Assembly (NCBI GenBank): GCA_963971405.1
Contig: OZ020488.1
Location: 43,568,888-43,632,887, forward strand
DNA from: Psococerastis gibbosa
Taxonomy: Eukaryota > Arthropoda > Insecta > Psocodea > Psocidae
DNA: 64,000 nucleotides
Direction of reading: 5' to 3'
Shown here: positions 10,448 to 22,251 of the stretch, piece after piece
How the letters are laid out: the number at the start of each line of letters is the position of its first letter
Numbering within the stretch: position 1 is the stretch's first letter
Notes under the pieces: model-generated
The model's input: only the letters and a program-made list of their open reading frames with translations
What the model was told of the DNA's origin: nothing
The model's database searches: none
Translations under genes and position numbers: made by a program

Positions 10448-10742
10448 ATTTTTATACGTGATTTATTAATGAATTAATTGATAAATTCTTCAAACCATAC
10501 AGGTCTACATACCAATGGATCCCATGGACCACCCCTTCTGGGCACGGCGATGATGGTAGACAATTAATTTTTTTTACATTTTTAGCCCCATGGTTAAGAT
10601 TTAAAAAAAGTCAGCATCGTGGGACCGCTGTAGTGCATAGTTAAAGACTAGTTTGTGAACTAAAAACTTTTTAAACTCTTAAATTCTGGAATTGTGCTGT
10701 TTCAATTGTGCTGTTTCAATTGATTCTCTACCTAGGTGTATA

Positions 10743-10953
10743 TGACATTCGTTGACATGATTCAAGTTTCTATACAGGTTAGAACATCTACATTACTACT
10801 AAACTGAACTGGTCTCTTCAACCTAATTTAACGTTAAAATTTGATAATGATAAAGTTTTATGCATATTACGTAATCCGCAGACCTGTTCAGTTAGATACT
10901 TGTGTAGCTGTTCTAACCTGTGTAACAATATGAATCTGGTCAACGAGCATAAC
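10743..10953. mobile_element. Inverted-repeat MITE (family Q)
   Basis: Left arm GTTGACATGATTCAAG ... ACAGGTTAGAACATCT; right arm is a diverged complement (~75 bp), both ending at an ACAGGTCT-like box. Related sequence (GACATGATTCGTGTTGCTAG) lies inside the composite insertion at 53.68 kb. Confidence 0.55.
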
Positions 10954-11043
10954 ATAAATAGAGCATCAAGTGAAACATGTATAGACAGGACAGTTCAGGT
11001 AAACTAATACCCGAACTTGGTTAAATCATTCTAAAGCAATTTC

Positions 11044-11240
11044 TTCGTCTTTTGATGCCTCTTCTATCGATGGCAATTTAGACCTTGGAGACTGCTGCTA
11101 TGAAAAGGGAAGTCGTGCTCTTAACGCCTCAGGTTTTTCAACCAAGATGTTTTTCTTCTGCCGGTAGCCCTGCTGTGGTCCTGAGGCGAATGGATACAGA
11201 AGTTGAGTTGCTGCTGACAGTTAAGAGACGGAGACGGGGT
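11044..11240. mobile_element. RTE-like LINE fragments, two opposed pieces
   Basis: The minus strand of 11044-11165 carries the RTE 3' end (AAAACCTGAGG, then AGCACGACTTCCC, then TCGATAGAAGAGGC). The plus strand from about 11170 reads VLRRMDTEVELLLTVKRRR, an upstream part of the same C-terminus. The two parts are head-to-head, so this is a rearranged remnant. Confidence 0.6.
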
Positions 11241-11371
11241 TTCCATTGACCTCGCATTGCAGAATGCACATACGTTGACGTGGTAGCAGACATCATTAAT
11301 AAGTCTTTAATGTCTGCTACCACGTCAACGTCATGTGCATTCTGCAATGCGAGGTCAATGGAAACCCCGCC
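11233..11371. mobile_element. Harbinger-like palindromic MITE (M1)
   Basis: Near-perfect 139-bp inverted repeat: outer arms GGGGTTTCCATTGACCTCGC ending CATTGCAGAATGCACAT, inner arms TTGACGTGGTAGCAGACAT, with a tiny loop at TAATAAGTC. It uses the same modules as M2 and M3 but in the opposite nesting order. Confidence 0.7.
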
Positions 11372-11635
11372 ATACCACAAGATTTCAAAAAATAAAGCAG
11401 CTTACCTCTACGAACTATATTGGGTTGCCACGGTGGCTTTTTACAATGGATGTGAGGTAAGACTTCAATATCCCATGGATTCCACTTTCCGTAAGAGCCA
11501 ACGGTCATTCCAAGTAAAATTATTCACCAGAACAGGGCCTGTTAAAAACTGCAGCAAACATAGTAGTACGCACAACGTTGGCAAGGGGACATGTTGGGAC
11601 ATGACATCGCACTTAGGCAGTCTAAGAGCGTGTTG

Positions 11636-11830
11636 AGTCCTGGTCACCAGTTAATCGTGTGACTATACTATGTTCCCCAAGTGGTTCGGAATCTACTATA
11701 ATCAGGAGGTTCATTCTGTCAGTCAAATCCCCTTCTCCCTGAGATGAAGAAATCTACCCCTAGGGTGCCTTAAGGTAGTAAACAGAATCACTCCCCCGCC
11801 AGGCTGACAGGGTTGCTTAATAGCAGAATT
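11636..11830 (-). repeat. Family C repeat fragment
   Basis: On the minus strand: AGCAACCCTGTCAGCCTGG, a GGGGGAGTGATTCTGTTTAC segment, GCACCCTAGGGGTAGA, then GGTGACCAGGAC. One tandem-unit end plus the body, without SINE-B. Confidence 0.6.
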
Positions 11831-11905
11831 TCAAAAACAAACACTACAAACTTTTCGTAAGATTACCGGCACATCGTGAAAATGGCGCATTGGAAAAGTC
11901 CAACC

Positions 11906-12010
11906 GCATCGCTTGAAGAGCTACGGTAAGAACATTGCACGGCACCGCCATCTACTAATACAAAGCGCTGCTGTAAACTGTATACCTTACCGAGACTTTT
12001 CAAGCGATGC
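11906..12010. repeat. Short inverted repeat
   Basis: GCATCGCTTGAAGAGCTACG on the left and the complement of GCATCGCTTGAAAAGTCTCG on the right, ~105 bp apart end to end. Possibly a small MITE; no duplication seen. Confidence 0.35.
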
Positions 12011-12295
12011 CATGATGATAACCGCCTCGAGAAACTACAGTAAAGTAACTAGGGAGTACTATAGAATACATAACGGAAATTTGTGTTTAAAAGCTTTCAG
12101 AGGGTTAAAATGAGAAAGCTCTTTTGAAGTATGCACCAAACACGCGAGGAATTTATACCCTTAAACAATCTCTACTAAAACATTATTCGTCTATCACTAT
12201 TCACACAAACTGCCTACTTAGGACGCGCTCGCGATACGTCTGACAGAGTTACGTAGTATACACGTGTATTATCTTTACACCGATTGACCACAGTG

Positions 12296-13203
12296 CTTAA
12301 GAGTGTACAGCCAGTAGGAAATTGGCAGCCCGAAATTTAGCACTTTTTATTTTTATTTTTATTAACTAAGCAAGTTATTAAGGATTTGGCTGATTTAAGT
12401 TGTAGAAGACTACTTCATGCATTATGTATTTTTAATTTTCGAAATTGTAGTTTTTTCATAAACACGTTTTTACGCGAAAAGTTATTGTTTATAATTTTTT
12501 TTTTTAATAATCATAACGCAACGCCCTTTGGGGCTTACGCGTTGTATGTTTATGTGTTGCAATGGTGTAGTTTTTAATGGGGTTGGTGTAGTGTGCACTA
12601 TTGTTTTTTTTCGGCAAACTGCTATAAGCGCGCTGGGTAACTCGTTGCCCAGGTACCATCTACAACAGTTTGCCCTTGTCTATTTGTTCGATTTTTTTTT
12701 TTTTTTTTAATGGATTAAGGGTTTTCACAGATTTTTATAGATAGTGTACTGGAACAGAAACGGGAGCGTGTGTATGCGTAAAGTAGCTGCATCAGTAAGA
12801 ATATCGGTCATAGAGGAGTTATTAGGGAAGGTGCGGTAGCAAGCATACGTAGGACAGACAAGGAGCAGGTGTTGTACATCAAGTAGTACCTGACAGGTTG
12901 GACACATGGGGGGGTGGGGAACCCGTCATCAAGTGCCCATGGGTCAGCCTCGTGTGCCCAATAAGCAGTCGTGTTATTAATACTTCCTCCATGCGGAAGT
13001 ATATATGTTTATTAATTATTATCGTGTTTATGAAAAAACTACAATTTCGAAAATTAAAAATACCTTATTATTTGATGCATTAAGTATAGTCTTCTACAAC
13101 TTAAATGAGTCAAACCTTTAATAACTTATTCAGTTAATTAAATAAAAAATAAAAAGTATTACATTTCGGGCTGCCGATTTCCTACGGGCTGTACACTCTT
13201 AAG
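12296..13203. mobile_element. Long-TIR (foldback-type) element, family T, interrupted by a LINE
   Basis: Arms of ~180-190 bp: left begins CTTAAGAGTGTACAGCC and runs to CATAAACACG (about 12468); right runs from CGTGTTTATG (about 13021) to GGGCTGTACACTCTTAAG. Arms are about 85-90% alike by eye, with indels. A shorter relative forms a hairpin at 57740-57970. The core is filled by a LINE 3' end, so the element was probably only ~400 bp before that insertion. Confidence 0.65.
12493..12985 (-). mobile_element. LINE 3' end with RNase-H-type C-terminus (I-like)
   Basis: The minus strand reads LLIGHTRLTHGHLMTGSPP, then, after a one-base shift in a C run, CPTCQVLLDVQHLLLVCPTY and a tail ending YTIYKNL-stop. 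The R.RIGHTRLTHG...P..C..C...L...HLL..CP pattern is the end of ORF2 in LINEs carrying RNase H. A 3' UTR of ~210 bp follows, with an internal A-run (12692-12708) and a terminal A-run near 12493. 5'-truncated. Confidence 0.75.
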
Positions 13204-13432
13204 CTTCTTCCTCGGGACTTCACACCAATTGCTCTTTGTACAAATAAAATTCAATGGTTGGTTATGTATGTTAAAAAAAAACATAAAATGCTCAGAAGAA
13301 TTTCTTCTGTTGGTCCTAATATTTTTGACAATTCTACGATTTTATATTTAATGAGATATTTGATTAATATGTATTTATTATTCCGATTGCCACTGAATTT
13401 TAAAATATATTGTATATTGCATGTTATATTCA

Positions 13433-13690
13433 TGACTGGTATCTGTAATTGGTCATGCTTTCGCCTGTTTCATTGCGTCAATGGTAAGCTTGTCACAGCT
13501 TGTCTATTATCGCTTTTAGCCGTTGTAGGTTGACATTGAGGGCTTATACCAGTTTGCCTATACCCAAAAATGCATACGTAAACAATACAAATAATGTCTG
13601 AAATCCATGGGGTCGTAGGCATTGGAGAAGGGACCTATGGAGCAGTATGAAATTGGCCTAGGTCCATAAAAAGTCTTTCAGGACATTATT
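13433..13690 (+). mobile_element. SINE-B copy, full length
   Basis: Starts GACTGGTATCTGTAATTGG, includes GCGTCAATGGTAAGCTTGTC and AATGTCTGAAATCCATGGGG, ends CCATAAAAAGTCTTTCAGG then ACATTATTACT. Confidence 0.75.
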
Positions 13691-14128
13691 ACTATACTAT
13701 TTACTGTACATTCACTGTTTTATCTCGCCTTAACCCCCTTGGAGGAGAAAAATAAAACATTCACTGCAAACCAATCCTTAGATTGCAACTCAAGGAGAAG
13801 AACCCCCTTTTAAACACAAAACCAAAATTAACAGGGGTCTCGCTCGTCCCATACAGTCTGTCAGAGTCAGACCGTAATATTTTACTTACTAAACCCCCCA
13901 AGCTCCCATTATTCTTCGAATTTGCCTTTAAAAGTCGTTGCCCTTTGACTGTAAGCCTTAAATTCTTCTAAAAGGGATTTTCAGTAATTTTCTGTCCCGC
14001 CTAACAATTAATTAAGTCAGCCATCACCCTTTCCAGAGTGAGGTAGGGGCACTATTTAAAAAAAAATATATAAGTTTACAAGATATCGACTGCAGATGTT
14101 GAGGAAGTACTCTTACATCGTATCTGTT
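13691..14128. other. Unassigned interval
   Basis: Two CCCCTT-rich short stretches; nothing recognised. Confidence 0.25.
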
Positions 14129-14360
14129 ATATTTATATTTATATTTATATTTATATTTATATTTATATTTATATTTATATTTATATTTATATTTATATTT
14201 ATATTTATATTTATATTTATATTTATATTTATATTTATATTTATATTTATATTTATATTTATATTTATATTTATATTTATATTTATATTTATATTTATAT
14301 TTATATTTATATTTATATTTATATTTATATTTATATTTATATTTATATTTATATTTATAC
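14129..14360. repeat. Hexamer microsatellite (TTTATA)n, ~230 bp
   Basis: About 38 uninterrupted units. It creates spurious long open frames on both strands (Lys-Tyr and Phe-Ile repeats), which I do not call genes. Confidence 0.95.
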
Positions 14361-14885
14361 TGTAAGTAGTTTACAACCGTTACATTTATACAACAAAAAA
14401 ATAACAAAATATCAAAGAAAACATTAGAATAGAAGTGCGGTTATCTCCTGCTATACTATTCCATTACAAATGTATCGACCACGGCCCATTAGCTTGCATC
14501 ATCATTTTGTATTCTATTTTCTATTCCATTGTTAGGCTTTTGTCGTGTTAGTCTCGATAGCTTTTAAAATTAAATTACCATTGCCCGAGTAAAAAATGAC
14601 AAAACTTTGTAATTTTATTCTAGTCATGTAGTTGGGGGCAAACTTGTTCAACTGAGAATAAATCATAGTTGTTCGTCGGCTGTCACCCCTATCAGTTTTA
14701 AAGAGGCCCCCAAGGGTTGTTCTTATGACGAAAATTCTGTCGTTTTCTTGGGCGAACTTCTAATTTGTCATATAGCAAAGTTTTAGAAGGTCAAAATGTC
14801 AAATCCTCAATTATTATACGGTGCATCAGCAGCGTCGCCACATGTAGGCAGGGGGTACTTGCCCTCAAAAGGTTTATATTGTAAT
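14361..14885. other. Unassigned interval
   Basis: No repeat family or gene recognised. Confidence 0.25.
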
Positions 14886-15090
14886 TATTAAATAAATAAA
14901 TAAATATTGACTTTTTGTTCTAGTGTTACTAAACCAGTTAGGGCTATAAAGCCTTCTCTTACACTCAACTAGGAAAGCCTGGGACCGCCTGCTTTACATG
15001 CCTCCGAAGCATTACCAGAAAAGTGTGGGAATCGAACCAACAACCTTTCGGGTGAAAGTCGGAGTCTGTACCACTACTCTACATGTTCTA
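14886..15090 (-). mobile_element. SINE-A copy, full length
   Basis: Tail AAATAAATAAATAAATATTG on the plus strand; head with intact ATCGAACCAACAACC (B-box complement). Slightly shortened body before the B box. Confidence 0.8.
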
Positions 15091-15239
15091 TACTGTATAT
15101 ATTGTATAGACATCATTGTTATTGTTTCCGCTGGGGTTGGGAAACTGGCCCTGAAAGCGGAGGAACTCTATAAAGAGTCCATGGCATAAAGATGGAAAAC
15201 GCAACGGGAAACCTCTGCATTAGAATTCCTTAGTATAAT

Positions 15240-15300
15240 CATCACGACTACAATTGCCATGATGATCGCCAATCTTCAATAGAGGGGGCCTAAGGAGAAT
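15240..15300 (+). mobile_element. RTE-like LINE 3' terminus, short fragment
   Basis: Reads ...AIAMMIANLQ-stop, matching the last residues of the RTE-like tails at 57430 (minus) and 60340 (plus). Too short to classify alone. Confidence 0.4.
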
Positions 15301-15310
15301 AATTCTGAAT

Positions 15311-16719
15311 ATTAGGGGATGACAAGGCGCCCATCTAGAAACCATGACACGCCAAGCCTATGCAGGGCCTGAGTAGGGAGCACCCCATACCATAGGCAAA
15401 GTACGCATTGAAACGGTTTAAATAATTTTTTAACAACAGATTTTTTTGAATTTTCAGCATGGGTGCTGGGCTGGTGGCTCTGTAAGACTGTACCTTACGT
15501 GCAGGGCGTTTCCGTCGCAGCGTCCGTATACAGTCTGATCGCTGTATCTCTAGACAGGTAAGTTTTAAAATGTTTTAAGCACACGGACGGTTCAAACACC
15601 CGTGAATCGCTGAGAAATATGGCATTGGAGCAAATGGGTTGGTGAATTGATACAAGAGTCTACTTCAGAAGCTGACGCAAGTGTTCATTTTTCTGAAAAT
15701 CAGGCACACGCGTCTGAAATCTTCTGAAGTAGGTCGAATGACTAATTTCTCAGAGATTAGCCGGCGTTCCAATCATGTGTAACTCTGGCCGAAAATTAAT
15801 TTTTTGTGTTTTGTTTTCTATTTTTGTACTACGCCTCTCCACCCCCCCCCCCCGCAACTTGGTATAAATATCAGAGCACATCCCCCTGCCATTCTCAGTG
15901 CCGAATCTAATAATAATAAAAATCGTCCTTAATGAAAAAGAAACCACAACAACGGCCACGGCCCCTTCTTACAATTAACTGCTTGAAATAGAATGATGAT
16001 AGACTGTGAAAAATAATCTCATTGACACACATTCACACAAAGTTTCACGTCTCTCACTCACTCACTCACTAGGTATTGTTCGATACCTGAAGGTCAAAGA
16101 GGTATTTTGAGTAATTTTTTTTGAAAAGGTATATAGAAGCGGAATTTCAGTGGGTATTGAGTTCCATAATGAGGAGGAATTTCTCTGTTTCTAACTAACG
16201 GTTTGTGTGTTCTGAACTCTTTATGCTAGCGACCAACATGCTTCCCTTATGTATTATCGATCACGATTCTCGAATGTCGACCGTCGTATTCTTAAACCTA
16301 GGATTCTCTGCCTGCTTGGCGAAACCGGCCTTCAAGATATTTATGTCATGACTGCAGCTTATAAAAAAACTCATTGAGATTACGTAGTAGTATAGAAAAC
16401 GTAGAAGCAATCTGGGCTAAGTTGGTAAACCCGCAAAGTCGTAAAAGGCCGTGCAGGATAGTAGAGAGGACACGTTGCCGTAAAACGGCCAATAAACTAT
16501 AAAAACTTAGTGTGACACCCTCGTATATAATAAAGCTCGACACTTTAACCGACATATTTACGTATTTTTTATTACTATGAAATCATGTTTCGCATTTAAG
16601 TCTGGTAGCGCTACATCTTAGGCTACAGTATTACTATCGTCATTAAAGGGACTATGTTCGACACTTCTCCCCCACTGTTTATTTTTATTTTTACAAAATC
16701 AGATTTTACTGGGATTTTA
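15311..16719. other. Unassigned interval
   Basis: An imperfect inverted pair lies at 15655-15740 (TACTTCAGAAG and complement) and a (CTCA)n run at 16050-16075. Otherwise no repeat family or coding frame recognised. Confidence 0.25.
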
Positions 16720-17120
16720 GGTGGCTATTCCAATTGTCACTATTCCGTCATTTGTGCATCAATAATTGATGAGATTTTTGTTTTACTCTATGTCATTGTG
16801 TTAAAATTGATCAATGATCATAGAGTAAAATCACGCTTTGCAAACAATAACAAACTAAAATTAAACCATGGCGTCGTCTGGAGATGATAAATAATTTAAA
16901 TTTATTTCTTGAGAACGAACGAATTATTTCTTGTTGTAGATTATAAAATTAAAAGAAAGACGGCGGGCAAAATTACAAAATTGGAAAAAATTGAAAACTA
17001 TAATGGTCAATTATTGAAGACAAGTGGAATGAGGTGTAAAAATATAAATGCAACATTGATGATATTTTCGTCAATGATATTATCAAAATTGAAGAAAAAC
17101 AGACAAGTGGAATAGCCGCC
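16720..17120. mobile_element. Harbinger-like MITE (M5)
   Basis: Ends GGTGGCTATTCCAATTGTC and, inverted, GGCGGCTATTCCACTTGTC; flanked by TTA and ATA. Interior shares GATCAATGATCATA-AGTAAAATCAC, AAACTAAAATTAAA and ATGGCGTC with M2 and M3. ~400 bp, no transposase. Confidence 0.65.
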
Positions 17121-17178
17121 ATAGGCAATACATCTGTCATTATGAACTTATCAACTAGAAGAAATGTTCCCCTAGATT

Positions 17179-17395
17179 GAAGACATGTAGAGTAGTGGTA
17201 CAGACTTCGACTTTCATCCGTTGTTGGTTCGAGTCCCACACTTGCTACATTGTCTGGCTATGCTTCGGAGGGCATGTAAAGCATGCGGTCCCGGGTCTTC
17301 CTAGTTGAGTGTAAAAAAGGCTATATAGCCCTAATTCCGCTAGATTGGCTTCGTAATAGAACGAAAAGTCAATGTGTATTTATTAATTTATTTAA
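17179..17395 (+). mobile_element. SINE-A copy, full length
   Basis: Head from GAAGACATGTAGAGTAGTGG; a few bases are missing between A and B boxes (CATCCGTTGTTGGTTCGAG). Tail to TATTTATTAATTTATTTA. Confidence 0.8.
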
Positions 17396-17509
17396 GAGAC
17401 TGTTGCACAAACCCCCTTTTTTAATGAAAGCAGAAAAAACAGTAGGGGGTGTCCGATATGCTCGTAATTCTCATTTTTATTAATACAATATTAGTGCCCC
17501 ATACGATAT

Positions 17510-17698
17510 CAAGGGCGGATTTTGTCTCCAATTTAGGGGGGGGGGGTCAGCGGGCAGGTTCAGTGGATTATAACATAAAATAACATTATTATTTTTAATT
17601 CCCACTGTAAACTCATTGTTATTTAGTGTAAGTTAATTTTATTTGGGGGGGGGGGGGGGGTCCGGACCCTCTGACCCCCCCCCTATAATCCGTCCTTG
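17510..17698. mobile_element. hAT-type MITE
   Basis: CAAGGGCGGATTTTG and, inverted, CAAGGACGGATTATAG; flanks TACGATAT and TACAATAT (7 of 8). Long G and C runs sit just inside both ends, a feature shared with the copies at 7177 and 20724. Confidence 0.75.
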
Positions 17699-18184
17699 TA
17701 CAATATGAACTCTGAAACCAGCTTAAAAGCCCCCAATTATACAAACTCAAAATGGAATCCCATGGCTTTATAAAATCAGACGTTTTGAACAGCAAAAAAA
17801 CGATAAACAAAGAAACAATAAGAAGTTGTATGCAATTCCCAGTGGAGTTGAGATAATATGAATAATGGAATCTGTAGGTTTTACTCCGATAAGAGTCTCA
17901 GCAATTCTGTTATGGGAGTTTTCAATTTGATTTTCACATATTGTATTGTATACATTTCAATGCAATATATTGTATTTGACAATGTCAAGGACATGTGCTG
18001 AATTTGCCTATTACCCTACATATATATATATATATACTTTTTATTTTACATCCTGTTTATTGGATACATTTCTCCAAAGTGTCTTTTATATGCACTTTTA
18101 TAGTCATGTTTGTGTTTCTTTCAAATGCAGTGGAATCCAATTGTAATGCCTGTATTGATTGCACTAGCGGTGTTGACTTGTCCT
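17699..18184. other. Unassigned AT-rich interval
   Basis: Contains (TA)n at 18020-18036; no gene or family recognised. Confidence 0.25.
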
Positions 18185-18372
18185 GGAGGATTTTCTAGGT
18201 CTACTTAGAGTGGCCCTTAGGTCCCTTGTCCAAATGCCAACGACCCCATGGATTTCTGACATTATTGGCAACCTGGTATACGTCTTCAATGTCAATCTAT
18301 ACCGGCTACCAGCGATAATGGACAAGCCGAGCCATTGACGCAATGTAATCTGTAATCTTAACCAAGACGAGT
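18185..18372 (-). mobile_element. SINE-B copy with internal deletions
   Basis: On the minus strand, GTCCATTATCGCTGGTAGCC and CCATGGGGTCGTTGGC are intact but the AAATTCATACGGAAAC block and part of the 5' head are missing. Confidence 0.65.
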
Positions 18373-18920
18373 AATATTTAGATAATAATAGTCAGTAAAT
18401 ATGAAAGGAAACATTATATGCCACAGCCCCAGTTGAAAATTTCCTGCAGTGCCGGGGGGAGATTTTGGAAAAGTATTGCCGCAGGGGAATTTCGGATTTG
18501 CTGGAAAGGAAAACCCGCCGAGCCCGAAAGGACGACAAAAGGGAAAATTTTGCGCACCTGCTTCTCCCCAGCCAATTAGGGAAGGGAAGTAACGATTCTC
18601 TGGAACTGACAATTTCTGTACCTGTTCATAAAGTTTGCCATTATGCAGTCCGATGTCAATCAAGGGATTTTATTTTCCTGAAATATATGTAAGCCAGAAA
18701 TGCATAAAAATCATTTTACCTTACATCTGTATTCGGTATATCCAAAATTTTCTATCTCTACACCCTCCGTAAGTTAGTATTATAACTGAGCAATAAGTCT
18801 AGTATATACAATTTTAAAGGCGGAGATAAAATTGGAACTCATAGTACCGGTACCTTACCAAAATGAAATTGTTTTGGGTAAGTCCTCCCCCGACATACAT
18901 CCTACAGATTACAGATTATT
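18373..18920. other. Unassigned interval
   Basis: Open frames on both strands around 18360-18690 lack domains. Nothing else recognised. Confidence 0.25.
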
Positions 18921-19110
18921 AAATTAAATAAATTTATTAAATATCGACTTTATTGTTCTATTACTAAGCCAAGCTAGCGGAGTTAGGGCTATAAAGCCCT
19001 TTAATACACTCAACTAGGAAGACTGGCCAGAAAATGTAGCAAGTGTGGGACTCGAACCAACAACCTTTCGGGTGAAAGTTGGAGTCCGTTCCACTACTCT
19101 ACATATCCTG
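18921..19110 (-). mobile_element. SINE-A copy with a deletion in the body
   Basis: The segment between CAACTAGGAAG and CTGGCCAGAAAATG lacks ~40 bp (the GGGACCGCCTGC block). The head is intact. Confidence 0.75.
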
Positions 19111-19149
19111 GCAATGAAAATTATTGAGGATTATTATTTTGAAGGACTT

Positions 19150-19372
19150 TTTATTGACCGAGACATAGGTCCCTTGTCCAATGCCAACGATCCCGTGGAT
19201 TTCGGAAATTATTTGTATTGTTTATTTGTATGAATTTTTGGCCATTAGCAAACTGATATACGTTCTCGAAGTCAACCTATACTGGCTACAAGCGATAATG
19301 GACAAGCTGAGACAAGGTTATCATTCAGGCAATGAAAGAGGCAAAAGCATGACCAAGTACAGATACGAGTCG
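19150..19372 (-). mobile_element. SINE-B copy
   Basis: Minus-strand reading from GACTCGTATCTGTACTTGG to the GGGACCTATG box. It lies 40 bp from the preceding SINE-A, in the same orientation. Confidence 0.75.
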
Positions 19373-19950
19373 GCATATACCCTAAGTCCTATATTTATTT
19401 CTGAGCTAATGAGATAATGCTATCCAAGACATAAACCCTAAATCCTGGATACCGACTTGTGAGATTCGCCAAATTTCTCATCAGCTCAGAAAATCTAGTA
19501 TCCACTCCTGAGGCATAGAACCATACAGCCTTTTGATCCCGTATGGCCAAGTCCATTATTCAAGCTACTTACCCTATCACTGACCATTAAATTTATTGTA
19601 AACCTACGTAGGAAAGCTTGCGAGATATAAATTTTCGAGGGATTTACCATGTCTCCCCCCCCCCCCCGTAAAGAGCTCTCGGGTCTTTAAGTATTCTGAG
19701 GTATTATCCTTTGATATTTCACGGAAATCTCTAAGGCTATACCATGTGCATTACATGGGCTACATTGAATACGTGCCTTAAATGCGAGTCTGCAAACACT
19801 TCTATCTCCTATTTAAAACTGAGCCGCTATTTCATAGCAGAAAATAGCCGGAAACTGAGTCAATGACTTGCATTGTTTTCAAGCCTACAAAAAAAGCTGG
19901 TCAAACATTCGACTCAGCCCTTTCGTGAAATACTAAAATTGAAATTACTG
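19373..19950. other. Unassigned interval
   Basis: Includes a C run at 19650; nothing else recognised. Confidence 0.25.
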
Positions 19951-20142
19951 AATCTTCTTCTTCTTCCTCTTGTTATTATTATTCTTCTTCCTCTATTTCT
20001 TCTTCTTCTTCATCTTCCACTGCTTCCTCTTATTCTTCTTCCTCTATTTCTCCTTCTTCTTCTTCTTCCTCCTCTATTTCTTCTTCTCCTTCTACTGCTT
20101 CCTCGTATTCTTCTTCTTCTTCTTCTTCCTCTTCGAGCCTCT
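19951..20142. repeat. Polypyrimidine (TTC)n-rich low-complexity tract
   Basis: TTCTTC and TCCTC arrays interrupted by ATTATT and ACTG; gives Leu- or Phe-rich spurious frames. Confidence 0.9.
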
Positions 20143-20723
20143 CTACCAAATGTACTGTAACGGGGCCTGGGATTGAAACGATTAGTGTTCTACATTCATT
20201 TCCCGCCAAAAGTACACCTTTTTAATATCTGAAGCCACCCACCCATCTCCTGTGGCCAGCTCTTGAAAAGACATGGCACGTGGCTGCAAGATTCAAAACA
20301 TATTTTTAGCGGACTCGATTGTATTGTACCATCTCTCCTACATAGCCGTGACTTGATTTCAAAATGATGAGCCAAACATCAACAACCAAATCAGGTATGG
20401 CAGCTTAAAGGTGCTGACGCAATTCTGGGAATTGTTACAATATGCGACAACCTTCGACAGGTTTACCGTTTTGTCGCCCAGGTCGTCCTTGATAGATCGG
20501 CCTATCTATTTTCAAACCGGAAAAACTTTATGCTAAATATCGATTGCATCACTCCAACCTCTTTGACATTAATGATGAAAAAAATAATAATAATGTTGGC
20601 AAAAGAAACTATTACAATCTTATAATTTTTATGGCTAGTTTATCTCAACTGCCCACGCTACGCCTCCTTTAATTGCTTAGCAGTATTAATTAAAAGTGGA
20701 CTCGAAGTTTTCAAGGTCAGTCT
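20143..20723. other. Unassigned interval
   Basis: No gene or known family. Mixed base composition around 20340-20560. Confidence 0.25.
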
Positions 20724-20851
20724 CAGGGACGGATCCAGCCCGTTTGGGGGGGGGGCATATGTAGTATCGATTAAATCAGAGCGTAATAAAACCACAATAG
20801 ATTTACTAAATTTTGTGGGGGAAGCTACCCCCCCCCCTGTATCCGTCCATG
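20724..20851. mobile_element. hAT-type MITE, short, exact 8-bp duplication
   Basis: CAGGGACGGATCCAGC at left; inverted right end CATGGACGGATACAGG; GTCAGTCT directly repeated on both sides. 128 bp with G/C runs inside both ends. Confidence 0.85.
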
Positions 20852-21266
20852 GTCAGTCTTGTCTTCCACAAATTCAGAAAAAACAACCAAGCAGGGCCAC
20901 CCCACGAAAACTCAAGCGAGGGATTTTGCGGGATTGTTTTTTCAATTTAATGTAAATATAAAACGCTCCTTGATTTGCCAACTGTTTTAACTTCAAAAAA
21001 TCTTTTTTATTATATCAAAAAATTCTTTTTCTTTTTCTTTTCATCTTTTTTACGTGCAATCGTCGTATCTGCACGCCTGCTAGAATACGTTGTAACTATT
21101 GCCATCGGCCGGAAAAAATGTGCGGGCTTGAGCAGAAGGCAGACATTGTGCGGCACAATTTGTGCCCAATAAGACAGTCTCCGTTCAACAATCGATCATC
21201 AATTTTTCTTTTTTGAGTAGAAAATAGTCATATTGCACGTTGAACGATAAACATATTGGCCGGATT
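20852..21266. other. Unassigned interval
   Basis: Nothing recognised apart from T-rich runs. Confidence 0.2.
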
Positions 21267-21375
21267 GACGGTCAAAGCGTTCTAATGCCCCATCGAATTG
21301 CCAAATCAATGTCTTTTTGGAACAAATAGACGGTCGGAGCGTTCTAATGCCCCATAGAACTGCCAAATCTATGAA
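21267..21375. repeat. Two-copy tandem repeat, ~64-bp period
   Basis: GACGGTC(A/G)(A/G)AGCGTTCTAATG followed by CCCCAT(C/A)GAA(T/C)TGCCAAATC occurs twice, at 21267 and 21331. Confidence 0.7.
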
Positions 21376-21744
21376 TATTTTGCGGTCAATCAGTTCTAAC
21401 AACGGCTTTAAATTAATTAATTAAAGGCAAACCGAGAAGTTTAAGGCATTTATTGAAACAGCGTAAAAGAATACAAATACTATACAATATAATACAATAT
21501 ACTAAGTATGTTTGGTAAAACTATTGAAAATTTCTTGGCTGAAGTGTGGGAGATAATAAATTAAAACCACCGTAAAAAACTTTGGAACGCTCTCCTGAAA
21601 AGTTAGCATTTTGCTATAAGAACAGTTGGTTAACCAAGGAGCGAAACATTTTCAATTTTTGAAATTAATTTTTTTTTCTTTTTATAATACAAACAATTCA
21701 ATGAATGTATCCGATTGACCTCTTCTGTCGCCTCACTAAGTTAC

Positions 21745-21835
21745 CTAATAGGTACTTGTGTCGAGTTACGACACGTCTCCGATAGCATGGCGTGTAGAGA
21801 CTCGCACAAGTACAAGCATGCTACCACCTGGCCAT
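21745..21835. repeat. Dispersed repeat E, copy 1
   Basis: ACGACACGTCTCCGATAGCA then GAGACTCGCACAAGTACAAG and GCTACCACC. Two further copies at 37690 (inverted) and 42545. The complementary strand contains GGTAGCGYGCTTG, which vaguely resembles a Pol III A box; no B box is evident. Confidence 0.6.
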
Positions 21836-22251
21836 CGAAGTCGATTAAATTAATTAATTAATTATAAAAATTCACTACGCACTCTACGAGGATATTGCAT
21901 GAATTTGTTGCAAAATGGAATCTACCGTATGGTACTATCGTGTTTACGGTACTTTAATAATTAACAGTACTGTCTTACATGGAAATACTGAATTAGAACA
22001 GACTATTGCTATATAATTTCAGAAAATTTGGAAAAAAAACGTAAACATATGCGCAGTAGGTCATGGAGGCTGATGTTTAAAATTACCCCCCCCCCCTCTA
22101 AGACCTTTAGTTTTTTTTTTTAATTGTACGGATATTGCGAATAAATGCTACAAATAATTTTTACTGACCACTTAGGGTTTATTTTGAGTTTTGCACAGGA
22201 AGGGCTAACTCACTGAGTTCAAAACCTTGATATCATGAAACCTAAGTTTTT

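Noticed and set aside
14024-14407. 127-codon minus-strand frame (Lys-Tyr repeat) and its plus-strand counterpart
   Set aside because: Pure translation of the (TTTATA)n microsatellite.
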